A DNA stretch of 64,000 nt from an uncultured Clostridia bacterium (GCA_910587735.1 CAJUNT010000011.1:19568-83567); one strand, 5' to 3'. Shown: positions 17,720-27,533, counted from the stretch's first letter. Made by a program: numbers and translations. Notes: a model not told the origin generated them from the sequence alone.

Positions 17720-18985
17720 ATGGAAATGAGAAAAGAAAATAATATGATAGGAGATACCATTGTTACAAAAAAGTTGTCATCTGGTATGAAATGTTATATA
17801 ATTCCAAAGAACGGATATCAAGAAAAAATGGCAGTACTATCTGCAAAATTTGGCTCAAATGATATATATTATCGCAAACCAACAGAAGAACAAAAACACG
17901 ATATGCCATTAGGTACAGCACATTTTATAGAACATAAATTGTTTGAACAGTCTTGGGGAGATGCTTTTATTACATTTTCAAATCAATGTGCTACTGCAAA
18001 TGCTTTTACGGATTTTCAAAAAACAGCATATTATTTTAATTGTCAAAAAAATTTTGAATTAAATTTAAAATTGCTATTATCTTTTATACAGCATACTCAT
18101 TTTACAGAAGAATCAACAGAACAGGAAAAAAAGATTATTGCAAGTGAAATTACAATGTATCAAGATGACCCAAGTTGGATTGTATTTTTTAAATTACTTG
18201 AAAATATGTATCACAATCATACTGTAAAATATCCTATTGCTGGTACGGTGGATACAATACAATGTGTGACAAAAGAAATATTACAAAAAAGTTATGAGGC
18301 ATATTATACTCCTGAAAATTTTTGTCTTGTTTGTGCAGGAGATATAGAAAGTGACAGTATATTAGAGTTGGCAGAAAAAATAATGAAACCTACAAATGGT
18401 CACAGGGCAGTCACACTTTTTGAAAAAGAGCCAGAAAGCATTGTAAAACAATATTCTGAAACAAATATGTCATTAGTAAATCCCATTTTTCAAATTGGTT
18501 TTAAACAAAAGCCTCAAGATGAAATCAAAAGTTTAAAGCAAGTTTATTTAATGCGTATTGCTATGGATATACTTGCTGGAGAAAGTTCTGATTTTTTTGA
18601 AAAGGCATATCAAAAACAACTTTTAAAAGAAACTATGGATTGTGAATTTTTTTCAGGGGAAGGCTATGCTTTTACTACATTTTCAGGAACAGGAGAATTT
18701 GCGCAAAAAACAGCGGAATTACTTTTGATAGAAATAGACAATATTCAAAAGCAAGGCATACCAGAATCTATTTTTGAAAGAGCGAAAAATAAACAAGTTG
18801 GCAGAATGATAAGAGGATTTAATTCTATTTATGCAATTTGTATGAGCCAGTTGGAGCTTGCTATGAAAAACAGAGATTTATTTGATGGATTTCACACATT
18901 AAAAAGTATAAAAATAGAAGAAGTGCAAAGAGTGTTTCAAAAAGATTTTTTAAAAGAGAATATGGTAATATCTGTTGTAAAATAG
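17720..18985 (+). CDS. yfmH: M16-family zinc peptidase YfmH (EF-P modification associated)
   Basis: A 421-residue M16 metallopeptidase with an intact inverted zinc motif HFIEH (about residue 73) and a downstream glutamate in the EITMYQDDPSW segment. It should be the active partner of YfmF. Length and order match the yfmF-yfmH pair of Firmicutes. AAAGGAG lies upstream of the ATG; internal ATGs at codons 3 and 9 are less well placed. Substrate is unknown; EF-P involvement comes from Bacillus and is inferred here. Confidence 0.82.
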   Translation: MEMRKENNMIGDTIVTKKLSSGMKCYIIPKNGYQEKMAVLSAKFGSNDIYYRKPTEEQKHDMPLGTAHFIEHKLFEQSWGDAFITFSNQCATANAFTDFQKTAYYFNCQKNFELNLKLLLSFIQHTHFTEESTEQEKKIIASEITMYQDDPSWIVFFKLLENMYHNHTVKYPIAGTVDTIQCVTKEILQKSYEAYYTPENFCLVCAGDIESDSILELAEKIMKPTNGHRAVTLFEKEPESIVKQYSETNMSLVNPIFQIGFKQKPQDEIKSLKQVYLMRIAMDILAGESSDFFEKAYQKQLLKETMDCEFFSGEGYAFTTFSGTGEFAQKTAELLLIEIDNIQKQGIPESIFERAKNKQVGRMIRGFNSIYAICMSQLELAMKNRDLFDGFHTLKSIKIEEVQRVFQKDFLKENMVISVVK

Positions 18986-19085
18986 TATGTAAAATGTTTT
19001 GTGAAACAGTTAGAAATCATGATAAAATAATTTTTATAAAAGTAAAATATGAGCTAATTTCATAAATGAAGAAAGGAGAATTTGT

Positions 19086-19955
19086 ATGGGGAATATGCCC
19101 GAAATATGGTTTCCACATTTGGGTATTCAAATTGAGCATTTAAGCCGTGTGATATTTCAAATATTTGGATATGATGTATATTGGTATGGTGTCATTATTG
19201 CAAGTGGCGTGTTAATTGCATTGGCTTTTGCAATACGTGAGGCAAAAAGAACAAGGCAAAATGCAGAAAATTATGTAGATATTGCATTGTTTGGTGTTAT
19301 TTTTTCTGTAATTGGAGCAAGGTTATATTATGTATTGTTTTCATGGGAATTGTATATTGATGAACCTCTTAAAATATTTGCATTAAGAGAAGGCGGACTT
19401 GCTATATATGGAGGTATTATTGCAGGTGTCATAACAGTAATCGTATATACTAAAATAAAAAAATTGAATTTTTGGCTTGTTGCTGATACAACTGCACCTA
19501 GTTTAATATTGGGACAAATTATAGGAAGATGGGGAAATTTTTTTAATAGAGAGGCATTTGGGGGATATACAGATAATATTTTTGCTATGAGATATTTAAA
19601 ACAACAGGTCAATAACATTGCTCCATCTGTATTAAAAAATACAATTACTGTAAATGGTACAGAATATATACAAGTACACCCTACATTTTTATATGAATCT
19701 GTTTGGAATATAGGGGTATTGATAATACTTTTGATTATGAGAAAAAATAAAAAATTTGATGGGCAAATATTTGGTTTTTATTTATTGGGATATGCGTGTG
19801 GAAGGGTTTGGATTGAAGGACTTAGAACAGACCAGTTAAAAATAGGTCATTTTGCTGTTTCTCAAATTCTTTCAGCAGTGCTGATATTTGTAGCATTTGC
19901 ATTACTTTGGTATCGAAAACAAAAGTCAATTTCGATTAATATCAATAATGAATAA
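19086..19955 (+). CDS. lgt: Prolipoprotein diacylglyceryl transferase
   Basis: A 289-residue membrane enzyme with about seven membrane segments that attaches diacylglycerol from phosphatidylglycerol to the lipobox cysteine of prolipoproteins. The signature GRWGNFFNREAFGG lies at about 140-153, GGLAIYGGI at about 103-111, and HPTFLYES about 199-206. AAAGGAG precedes the ATG by nine to ten bases. Lipoproteins encoded in this window, at 38700 and 60274, would be substrates. It is separated from rsmH by 142 bases without a clear terminator. Confidence 0.95.
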   Translation: MGNMPEIWFPHLGIQIEHLSRVIFQIFGYDVYWYGVIIASGVLIALAFAIREAKRTRQNAENYVDIALFGVIFSVIGARLYYVLFSWELYIDEPLKIFALREGGLAIYGGIIAGVITVIVYTKIKKLNFWLVADTTAPSLILGQIIGRWGNFFNREAFGGYTDNIFAMRYLKQQVNNIAPSVLKNTITVNGTEYIQVHPTFLYESVWNIGVLIILLIMRKNKKFDGQIFGFYLLGYACGRVWIEGLRTDQLKIGHFAVSQILSAVLIFVAFALLWYRKQKSISININNE

Positions 19956-20097
19956 ATATATAACATAACATTAAAAAAGTGTTGCTTTATTAGTTTTTTC
20001 TTGTTTTTTTGTTACATTTGTATTACAATAATGTATGAAATAGTATGTTATTACTGTGAATTATGATTAAAAAATAAAAGCATCTGGAGGGAAAAAC

Positions 20098-21030
20098 ATG
20101 GAGTTTCATCATGTATCGGTGCTATTAAATGAATGTATAGAATATTTGAATATCAAAAAAGATGGTATTTATATAGATGGCACTATGGGCGGGGGAGGAC
20201 ATTCTCTCGCCATTTGTCAAAAATTAACAACAGGCAGACTCATTGCGATTGACCAAGATTTGAATGCACATACAGCAGCAAAACAGATATTAAAAGACCA
20301 TTTGAAAAAAATTACATTTGTTCATGACAATTTTGAAAATATCAAGACAATATTGCAAAATTTGAATATTGCAAAAGTAGATGGTGTTTTGTTAGATATT
20401 GGTGTTTCTTCTCATCAGCTTGATGAAAGTGAAAGGGGATTTTCTTATCAAAAAGATGCACCATTAGATATGAGAATGGATAATACAAATGATTTTTCTG
20501 CTTATGATGTTGTAAATACATATAATGAACAGCAATTATATACTATTATATGGGAATATGGTGAAGAACGTTGGGCGAAAAGGATTGCAAAATTTATAGT
20601 GGAACAAAGACAGTTAAAACCCATACAAACAACAACAGAACTGGTAGAATGTATTAAAAAGGCAATACCTAAAGGGGCAAGAAAAGATGGTCCTCACCCT
20701 GCAAAAAGAACATTTCAAGCAATACGTATTGAAGTAAACAGAGAGTTGGATGTATTACAAAAGGCAGTTACAGATACAGCGGAAGTATTAAATACGGGAG
20801 GTAGGTTTTGTATTATTACATTTCATTCTTTAGAAGACCGTATTGTAAAAAATGCTTTTCGTTTACAAGAAAATCCTTGCATTTGTCCTAAAGAATTTCC
20901 TGTCTGTGTCTGTGGAAAAAAACAAATAGCAAAAGTGATTACCAGAAAACCAATATTACCTTCTGAACAGGAATTAGAACAGAATCATCGTTCAAGAAGT
21001 GCAAAATTGCGTGTTTTGGAAAGAATCTAA
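20098..21030 (+). CDS. rsmH: 16S rRNA (cytosine(1402)-N(4))-methyltransferase
   Basis: A 310-residue SAM-dependent methyltransferase (MraW) that methylates C1402 of 16S rRNA. It has DGTMGGGGHS as SAM-binding motif I (about residues 23-32), LLDIGVSSHQLD (about 99-110), and late FHSLEDRIVK. It opens the division and cell-wall cluster as in most bacteria, although mraZ is missing upstream. AGGAGG? The site is TGGAGGG seven bases before the ATG. The ftsL-like gene follows after 19 bases. Confidence 0.96.
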   Translation: MEFHHVSVLLNECIEYLNIKKDGIYIDGTMGGGGHSLAICQKLTTGRLIAIDQDLNAHTAAKQILKDHLKKITFVHDNFENIKTILQNLNIAKVDGVLLDIGVSSHQLDESERGFSYQKDAPLDMRMDNTNDFSAYDVVNTYNEQQLYTIIWEYGEERWAKRIAKFIVEQRQLKPIQTTTELVECIKKAIPKGARKDGPHPAKRTFQAIRIEVNRELDVLQKAVTDTAEVLNTGGRFCIITFHSLEDRIVKNAFRLQENPCICPKEFPVCVCGKKQIAKVITRKPILPSEQELEQNHRSRSAKLRVLERI

Positions 21031-21049
21031 TATAAGGAAGTGTAAAATT

Positions 21050-21610
21050 ATGGCAGTTAAAAAAAGAAAAGTATCTAAAAAAACATATCAAGATGCAAAG
21101 GCATATTATACACATGGAGGAGCAGCATATGATATTGAACCCATAGAAGAAGAATATGCACCTCCTAAAAAACAGATAAAAAAACAAAAGAAAATAAAAA
21201 AGAACTCCTCTACAACAATGCAGATAAAAGCAAATCGTATTTACAGCATTAAAATTGCTTTAGTATTAGGTATTTTTTTCTGTGGTACATTGGCTTTTAT
21301 GTGGTCTAGTGCATTGGCAACATCACAAAGAGTAGAAACACAAAAATATAAAAATAAATTAGCAGACCTCAAAAGTGAAAATGCTCTTTTAGCGATAGAT
21401 GTTTCAGAGCAAATGGATTTAGATACTGTAAAAAAAATTGCAACAGAAAAATTGGGTATGGTAGAACCACAACCTTATCAAATACAATACATAGATGTTC
21501 CAGAACAAAGCTATACACTTCATTATAATGATGAAACAGAACAACCCAAAGAGCAAAATGAAGAAAACACATTAGTAAGAACGATTGTAGGTTTATTTAA
21601 AAAGGAATGA
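21050..21610 (+). CDS. ftsL: FtsL-like septum formation protein
   Basis: A 186-residue bitopic membrane protein: a basic cytoplasmic tail (1-66), one membrane helix (about 67-87), a coiled-coil-like segment (about 93-115, KYKNKLADLKSENALLAIDV), then a short periplasm-side tail. This matches FtsL, which joins FtsB and the division PBP at the septum. A longer frame opens at 20999 inside rsmH, but AAGGAAGTG lies just before the ATG at 21050. Position between rsmH and the PBP gene supports the call; sequence alone is weakly conserved. Confidence 0.8.
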   Translation: MAVKKRKVSKKTYQDAKAYYTHGGAAYDIEPIEEEYAPPKKQIKKQKKIKKNSSTTMQIKANRIYSIKIALVLGIFFCGTLAFMWSSALATSQRVETQKYKNKLADLKSENALLAIDVSEQMDLDTVKKIATEKLGMVEPQPYQIQYIDVPEQSYTLHYNDETEQPKEQNEENTLVRTIVGLFKKE

Positions 21611-21620
21611 TGAATGATTT

Positions 21621-23873
21621 ATGAAAAGAAAAAGAATACCCATTGCTCCTATTAAAGGACGATTATATTTCGCTTTTTTTATGTTTGTAATTACATTAAC
21701 AATGTTAGGGGGACGTGTATATTATTGGAAAACGGTAAAAGGGGCAGAATATGAAAGCAGGGCAAAAGAACAGCAAATAAATAGTTATGATGTTATGGTA
21801 CAAGCAAATAGAGGCTCTATTGTGGACAGAAACAATCAACCATTTGCTGTGAGTACAGTGGTATATAATGTAATATTAGACTCTCGTGTATTGTCTTTAA
21901 AAAATGCTAGAGAAGATTATAGAACAACACAGCAAAATAAAACATTTGCTGCATTACAGGAAGTTTTTCCAGATTTAGATTATGATGAGTTAAGACATGG
22001 TGTACAAATCAATCCAGAAACAGGAAATCCATATACAGATAATAGCTGGAAAGTTTTGGCGAAAAAAGTAGACAAAGATGTAAAAGAGGCATTAGAAGAA
22101 CAGGATTTAATAGGTGTTTATTTTGAACAGGATACGAAAAGAACATACCCTTTAAAAACATTAGCTTGTCATGTGATTGGCTTTATACGTGGTGATTCTA
22201 AATCAGGTATTGAAAGTTATTATGATAAATATATGACAGGTACACCTGGAAGGTCTTTTATTGCTTATGATGGCAATAGTACAGCAATGCGTCAAGAATA
22301 TGACCCAAAAGACGGCGATACTGTTGTAACAACAATTGATTATACCATACAACAATATGCAGAAGATATTGTAAAAGAAACAGCAGAACAATGGCCTGCT
22401 GATGCAGTAGGTATTATTGTTATGAATCCTAATACAGGTGAAATTTATGCCATGGCAGATTCTAATGCATTTGATTTGAATCAGCCAGATGAAGTCTTAG
22501 CCATGTCAGATGAAGAATTTAAAGAAACATGGGACGCAATGACAGAAGAAGAAAAGTTGGATTATAAATATAATATGTGGAAAAATTTTAATGTTAGTAG
22601 TACATATGAACCAGGTTCTATATTTAAGCCCATTACAGTAGCAGCAGCATTAGAAGAAGGCATAATTACACCTCAAGATACATTTTTTTGTTCTGGTTCT
22701 GTAGAAATGTATGATGAAATAATGAGATGCCATTTGCGTTCAGGACATAATACATTAGATGTACAAGGTGCTTTGGCACAATCTTGTAATCCTGCTATGA
22801 TATATATTTCTCAAAAAATGGGAAAAGAAACATTATATCGTTATAAAAAGAATTTTGGTTTTGGTGATAAAACAGGTATTGATTTACCTGCTGAAGAAAA
22901 TGGTATATTGTATGGTGAAGATGCGATTGGACCTGTAGAATTAGCAACAATATCATTTGGACAAGGTTTTAATACAACATCAATACAAGCTGTTACTGCC
23001 TTTTCAGCTGTTATCAATGGTGGAAATTTAATGAAACCATATATTGTTTCACAAGTTGTCGATAAACAAGGTAATATTGTATATGAAAACAAACCAGAAA
23101 TTAGAAATCGTGTTATTTCAAGAGAAACATCTGATTTAATGCGTATTATGATGAAAGCAACTATTGAAGAGGGTACAGGTAAAAAGGCAAAAATAGAAGG
23201 CTATTCTATTGGTGGAAAAACAGGTACAGCACAAAATGGTAGCCGTAAAGTACAAGATAAATGGGCATTAAGCTGTCTGACTTATTTTCCAGTAGAAAAT
23301 CCACAGTATGTTGTATTGGCGGTAATATTCCGTCCAGAAGATTATCAAGATGGAAAACAAACACCTGTTCCTATGACAAAAAAAATGATGGAAGATATTA
23401 TCAAATATAAAAATATACAGCCAAGTTATGCAGAAGATGGTACAGCAATTACCAAAAAGCAAGGTACTGTAACAGTAGATGATTATACAAATTCTGATAT
23501 TTTCTCTACATTGCTGTCATTAGATAGCAAAAATTTGAATTATCGTACCGTAGGTACAGGAAATATTGTAATAAATCAATTCCCACATGGTGGTACACAA
23601 GTAGAAGAAGGCAGTCAAATCACACTTTATGTAGAAAAAGGAGAAGATGATGAGGGAACCATGCCAGTACCAGATGTAAGAGGAAAAAACTATTCTGAAG
23701 CCGTTACATTGCTCAATGATAGTGGTTTTGAAGTGAAAACAGAAAATGAAAAAACAGACGGCGTTGTGTTGTCACAAAGTCCAAAATATGGTGTATCGGT
23801 AGAATTGGGAACAGAAATTACATTAACAATGGGAGAACAACAAAAAGAGGAAGAAAATACATCAAATGAATAA
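21621..23873 (+). CDS. Class B penicillin-binding protein with PASTA domains (division transpeptidase)
   Basis: A 750-residue septal D,D-transpeptidase: one N-terminal membrane helix (about 15-33), a dimerisation domain with RGSIVDRNNQPFA (about 60-72), and a transpeptidase domain with active-site SIFK, motif 2 SCN (AQSCNPAM) and motif 3 KTGT. Two C-terminal PASTA repeats start about residues 610 and 680. In position and architecture it is the FtsI/PBP2B-type enzyme of vegetative septation. An acidic insertion (about 290-320, EEFKETWDAMTEEEK) also occurs in its paralog downstream. It starts 10 bases after the ftsL-like gene. Confidence 0.88.
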   Translation: MKRKRIPIAPIKGRLYFAFFMFVITLTMLGGRVYYWKTVKGAEYESRAKEQQINSYDVMVQANRGSIVDRNNQPFAVSTVVYNVILDSRVLSLKNAREDYRTTQQNKTFAALQEVFPDLDYDELRHGVQINPETGNPYTDNSWKVLAKKVDKDVKEALEEQDLIGVYFEQDTKRTYPLKTLACHVIGFIRGDSKSGIESYYDKYMTGTPGRSFIAYDGNSTAMRQEYDPKDGDTVVTTIDYTIQQYAEDIVKETAEQWPADAVGIIVMNPNTGEIYAMADSNAFDLNQPDEVLAMSDEEFKETWDAMTEEEKLDYKYNMWKNFNVSSTYEPGSIFKPITVAAALEEGIITPQDTFFCSGSVEMYDEIMRCHLRSGHNTLDVQGALAQSCNPAMIYISQKMGKETLYRYKKNFGFGDKTGIDLPAEENGILYGEDAIGPVELATISFGQGFNTTSIQAVTAFSAVINGGNLMKPYIVSQVVDKQGNIVYENKPEIRNRVISRETSDLMRIMMKATIEEGTGKKAKIEGYSIGGKTGTAQNGSRKVQDKWALSCLTYFPVENPQYVVLAVIFRPEDYQDGKQTPVPMTKKMMEDIIKYKNIQPSYAEDGTAITKKQGTVTVDDYTNSDIFSTLLSLDSKNLNYRTVGTGNIVINQFPHGGTQVEEGSQITLYVEKGEDDEGTMPVPDVRGKNYSEAVTLLNDSGFEVKTENEKTDGVVLSQSPKYGVSVELGTEITLTMGEQQKEEENTSNE

Positions 23874-23901
23874 ATAAGTAGATTGATATTTTATGAATAT
23901 G

Positions 23902-23955
23902 CACCCTGTTTTGTCAATATATTGAACTATATTGAGAAAGGTAGGGTGTTTTTTT
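23902..23955 (+). terminator. Long hairpin and T-run overlapping the spoVD ribosome site
   Basis: CACCCT (23902-23907) pairs with AGGGTG (23943-23948), and TCAATATA (23914-23921) with TATATTGA (23928-23935). G-U and A-U pairs fill most of the gap. Seven T follow, directly before the spoVD ATG. It has the form of an intrinsic terminator, but its 3' arm also holds the ribosome site of spoVD, so it may terminate, attenuate or block translation. Confidence 0.65.
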
Positions 23956-25899
23956 ATGGAAAAAATAACAATACTCATGAAAAAAAGACTATTGGTGTTT
24001 TTGTTTTTGTCCACTATTGGATGGATGATACTATTTGGCAGGGTGGTATATATACAAGTAATATTAGGAGAAGAATTACAGCAAAAAGCATATGAACAGC
24101 AAACAAGAGATAGACTCATTACACCAAAAAGAGGAAGTATATTAGATAGAAATGGTGTAGGGCTTGCTGTAACAGAAACTGTAAATAGTGTTAGTGTCAT
24201 TCCTGTACAGATAAAAGAAAAAGAACAAACAGCAAAATATTTAGCAGATATATTGGAATTAAAATATGATACAGTTTTAGAAAAAATAAAACAAAATGTT
24301 GCATTAGTTCGTATTAAAAATAAAGTGGATAAAGATGTTGCAATGGAAATTAGAAAAAAAGAAATACCAGGCATTGTAATAGATGAAGATGTCAAAAGAG
24401 TATACCCTTATTATTCATTGGCGTCTCAGGTGTTAGGGTTTGTTGGAAAAGATAATCAAGGCATTATAGGTTTAGAATCAAAATATAATGAATATCTGGA
24501 AGGAAAAGCAGGAAAAATATTGACATTAACAGATTCAAGAGGATTAACAGTAGATAGCACACAAGAAAGAATACCTCCAGAAGATGGTAAAACACTTGTT
24601 ACAAGTATTGATGTTGTAGTACAGCAATATGCAGAGCAGACATTAGCAAAAGCAGTAGAGGCAAAAGGAGCAAAAAATGGTATTATTATTGTAATGAATC
24701 CTCAAAATGGTGAAGTTTATGCTATGGCAAATTATCCGAGTTTTGATTTGAATGACCCTTTTACAATTAACAGTGAAGAATTAGCAGGTATTTGGGGAAA
24801 TATGAGCGAACAAGAAAAGAATGACGCATTGAATCAAATGTGGAGAAATACCGCCATTAATGATACATATGAGCCAGGAAGTACATTCAAAACAATTACA
24901 TCTTCAGCAGGACTGGAGGAAGGTGTTGTGACACCAGAAAGTGGTTTTGTATGTAATGGTTATTATGTGGCAGGAGATAGGCAAATTAAATGCTGGAGAT
25001 ATCCTAGGACACATGGAGCAGAAACATTTGTGCAGGGTGTTCAAAATTCTTGCAATCCTGTATTTATGATAGTTGCAGAAAGAATGGGAGCAGAAGTATT
25101 TGCGGACTATATGACAAAATTTGGATTTCGTGAAAAAACAGGTATAGATTTACCTGGAGAGGCAGTAGGTATTATACATAAAACGGAAAATATAGGTCCT
25201 GTGGAATTAGCAACAATGTCATTTGGACAGTCATTTCAAATTACACCTTTACAATTATTAAGGGCAGTATCTGCTATTGTCAATGGAGGGAATTTAGTAA
25301 CACCTCATATTGGTACTAAAATATTAGATGAAAATGGTAATGTATTGCAGACATTTGAACATCAAAAGGGAAAGCAAGTGATTTCTCAAGAAACATCAGA
25401 AAAAATGAAAAAAATATTAGAAAGCGTTGTTTCAGAAGGTACAGGAAACAAAGCATATATTCCAGGCTATCGTATTGGTGGAAAGACAGCAACCTCTGAA
25501 AAATTGCCAAGAAGAAGCGGAAAATATATTGCCTCTTTTTTGACATTTGCACCAGCAGAAAATCCACAAGTATTATCATTGGTACTTATCAATGAACCCC
25601 AAGGAAATTATTATGGTGGTAGTGTAGCAGGACCAGTTATGAAGGAACTTCTTCAAAATATATTACCATATTTGGGCATTGAAACAATATATACAGAAAA
25701 AGAAATGAAAATGGAAGGAGTACAGAAAATAAATGTAATGGATTTTGTTGGTATGACAGTACAGCAAGCAAAACAAATGTTATATGAGCAGGAAATGAAT
25801 TATGAAATACAAGGAGAAGGAGAAAGTATTGTTTCTCAGTTTCCACAATCTGGAGAAGAAGTAAACAAAAATACAACAATATTGCTTTATACAGAATAA
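23956..25899 (+). CDS. spoVD: SpoVD-type class B penicillin-binding protein
   Basis: A second class B transpeptidase of 647 residues: membrane helix (about 10-28), RGSILDRNGVGLAV, active-site STFK (YEPGSTFKTI), SCN (QNSCNPVF), and motif 3 read as KTAT rather than KTGT, followed by one PASTA repeat. The KTAT variant is, from memory, normal for clostridial SpoVD. SpoVD makes cortex peptidoglycan in the mother cell and works with the FtsW relative SpoVE. The frame can begin at TTG 23932, but the ATG at 23956 fits the GGTAGGG site better. The hairpin upstream suggests expression separate from the division PBP. Confidence 0.85.
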   Translation: MEKITILMKKRLLVFLFLSTIGWMILFGRVVYIQVILGEELQQKAYEQQTRDRLITPKRGSILDRNGVGLAVTETVNSVSVIPVQIKEKEQTAKYLADILELKYDTVLEKIKQNVALVRIKNKVDKDVAMEIRKKEIPGIVIDEDVKRVYPYYSLASQVLGFVGKDNQGIIGLESKYNEYLEGKAGKILTLTDSRGLTVDSTQERIPPEDGKTLVTSIDVVVQQYAEQTLAKAVEAKGAKNGIIIVMNPQNGEVYAMANYPSFDLNDPFTINSEELAGIWGNMSEQEKNDALNQMWRNTAINDTYEPGSTFKTITSSAGLEEGVVTPESGFVCNGYYVAGDRQIKCWRYPRTHGAETFVQGVQNSCNPVFMIVAERMGAEVFADYMTKFGFREKTGIDLPGEAVGIIHKTENIGPVELATMSFGQSFQITPLQLLRAVSAIVNGGNLVTPHIGTKILDENGNVLQTFEHQKGKQVISQETSEKMKKILESVVSEGTGNKAYIPGYRIGGKTATSEKLPRRSGKYIASFLTFAPAENPQVLSLVLINEPQGNYYGGSVAGPVMKELLQNILPYLGIETIYTEKEMKMEGVQKINVMDFVGMTVQQAKQMLYEQEMNYEIQGEGESIVSQFPQSGEEVNKNTTILLYTE

Positions 25900-25992
25900 A
25901 ATATTATGATTGTATTGCTGTAAAATATAATGTAAAAATTTAGTCATACGAATAAAAATCATAAAAGGTTTTTTTTACAGTTTAAGTAATAT

Positions 25993-26014
25993 ATTACAAA
26001 AAATATTTTGTAAT
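25993..26014. repeat. Inverted repeat overlapping the murE -35 region
   Basis: ATTACAAAA and its exact reverse complement TTTTGTAAT are separated by four bases. The right arm overlaps the likely -35 box of the murE promoter, so it could be an operator or a small hairpin. Confidence 0.5.
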
Positions 26015-26035
26015 GTTATAGAATTGTGCTATAAT
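26008..26035 (+). promoter_or_regulatory. Candidate promoter of murE-murF
   Basis: TTGTAA and a perfect TATAAT are separated by 16 bases, about 50 bases upstream of the murE ATG. Confidence 0.5.
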
Positions 26036-26084
26036 AAAACGATATGATATTCCGTTGCAATAGCATAAAGGAGGTTAAAAACAT

Positions 26085-27533
26085 ATGATACTTTCGGCAT
26101 TACTGCAAAATGTAGATTGGACTTTATTATATGGAGAAGAAAAAGAAATTAATAAAATAACATATGATTCCAGAAAAGTGCAAAAAAATGATTTATTTAT
26201 ATGTATTACAGGATTTCAAACAGATGGGCATAAATATGCACAAAAAGCAATAGAAGCAGGAGCAACAGCAATACTTTGTGAAAAAGAAATACAGTCAGAT
26301 AATAAAGATATAACGATATTGCAAACAAGCAATACTCGTCATGCTTTGGCGATACTTTCCGCAAATTATTACAATCACCCTTGTAACAGCATGAATGTAA
26401 TAGGCGTAACAGGAACAAATGGCAAAACAACAACAACATATCTTATAAAATCTGTATTAGATACTATTGGACATAAAGTAGGTATTGTAGGAACGATTGA
26501 AAACCGTATAGGGGATAAAATACTTCATGCAGATAGAACAACACCAGAATCATTGGAATTGCAGGAATTGTTTTATGAAATGAAACAAGAAAATGTAACA
26601 GATGTTGTTATGGAAGTATCTTCTCATTCTCTTGATTTGCATAGAGTAGATGGTATAAAATATAACATTGGTATATTTACAAATTTAACACAAGACCATT
26701 TAGATTATCATAAAACAATGGAAAACTATAAAATAGCAAAATCATTGCTTTTTCAAAGAAGTGAAAAAAGTGTGATTAACATAGATGATAATGCAGGAGA
26801 ATTTATGAAACAGAATGCAAAAGGAGAAGTGTTAACATTTGGTATAGATAAACAAGCAGACATTACAGCAAAAGAAATTGATATATCAGCAGATGGTGTA
26901 AAATTTACACTATGTTATGATAATAAGCAATATGCTGTGTTACTGCATACACCAGGTAGATTTAGTATTTATAATGCTTTGGGTGCGATTGGTGCTTGTA
27001 TATTTATGGGTATTGCTATGGAAGATATTATTGCAGGATTAAATAGTAATGCAGGTGTTGCTGGAAGATTTCAAACAGTAAAAAGTCGTAAAGCAAATGC
27101 TATAATAGATTATGCTCATACACCAGACGGTTTAGAAAATATATTAAATACAGCACGAGAATTTGTAAAAAGGAAAATCATTACTGTTTTTGGCTGTGGA
27201 GGCGATAGAGATAAAACAAAAAGACCTATTATGGGAGAAATAGCTGGAAAACTTTCAGACTATTGTATTATTACATCAGATAATCCTAGAACAGAAGACC
27301 CTTCTGCTATATTAGATGATGTAGAAGAAGGCATGAAAAAAACAAATTGTAATTATATTAAATTAGTGGACAGACGAGAAGCTATTTGCCATGCAGTAGA
27401 ATATGGGCAGAAAGGCGATTTGATTGTCATTGCTGGAAAAGGACATGAAAATTATCAAATTTTTGCAGACAAAACAATACATTTTGATGATGTAGAAGAA
27501 GTAAAAAAAGCTTTTGGAAAGGATAATTTATGA
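26085..27533 (+). CDS. murE: UDP-N-acetylmuramoyl-tripeptide synthetase, meso-DAP type
   Basis: A 482-residue Mur ligase that adds the third amino acid to UDP-MurNAc-L-Ala-D-Glu. It has the ATP loop GTNGKTTTT, the carbamylated-lysine region, and the DNPRTEDP motif that marks specificity for meso-diaminopimelate. AAAGGAGG precedes the ATG. It overlaps murF by four bases (ATGA). The organism's peptidoglycan is therefore predicted to be DAP type. Confidence 0.96.
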   Translation: MILSALLQNVDWTLLYGEEKEINKITYDSRKVQKNDLFICITGFQTDGHKYAQKAIEAGATAILCEKEIQSDNKDITILQTSNTRHALAILSANYYNHPCNSMNVIGVTGTNGKTTTTYLIKSVLDTIGHKVGIVGTIENRIGDKILHADRTTPESLELQELFYEMKQENVTDVVMEVSSHSLDLHRVDGIKYNIGIFTNLTQDHLDYHKTMENYKIAKSLLFQRSEKSVINIDDNAGEFMKQNAKGEVLTFGIDKQADITAKEIDISADGVKFTLCYDNKQYAVLLHTPGRFSIYNALGAIGACIFMGIAMEDIIAGLNSNAGVAGRFQTVKSRKANAIIDYAHTPDGLENILNTAREFVKRKIITVFGCGGDRDKTKRPIMGEIAGKLSDYCIITSDNPRTEDPSAILDDVEEGMKKTNCNYIKLVDRREAICHAVEYGQKGDLIVIAGKGHENYQIFADKTIHFDDVEEVKKAFGKDNL

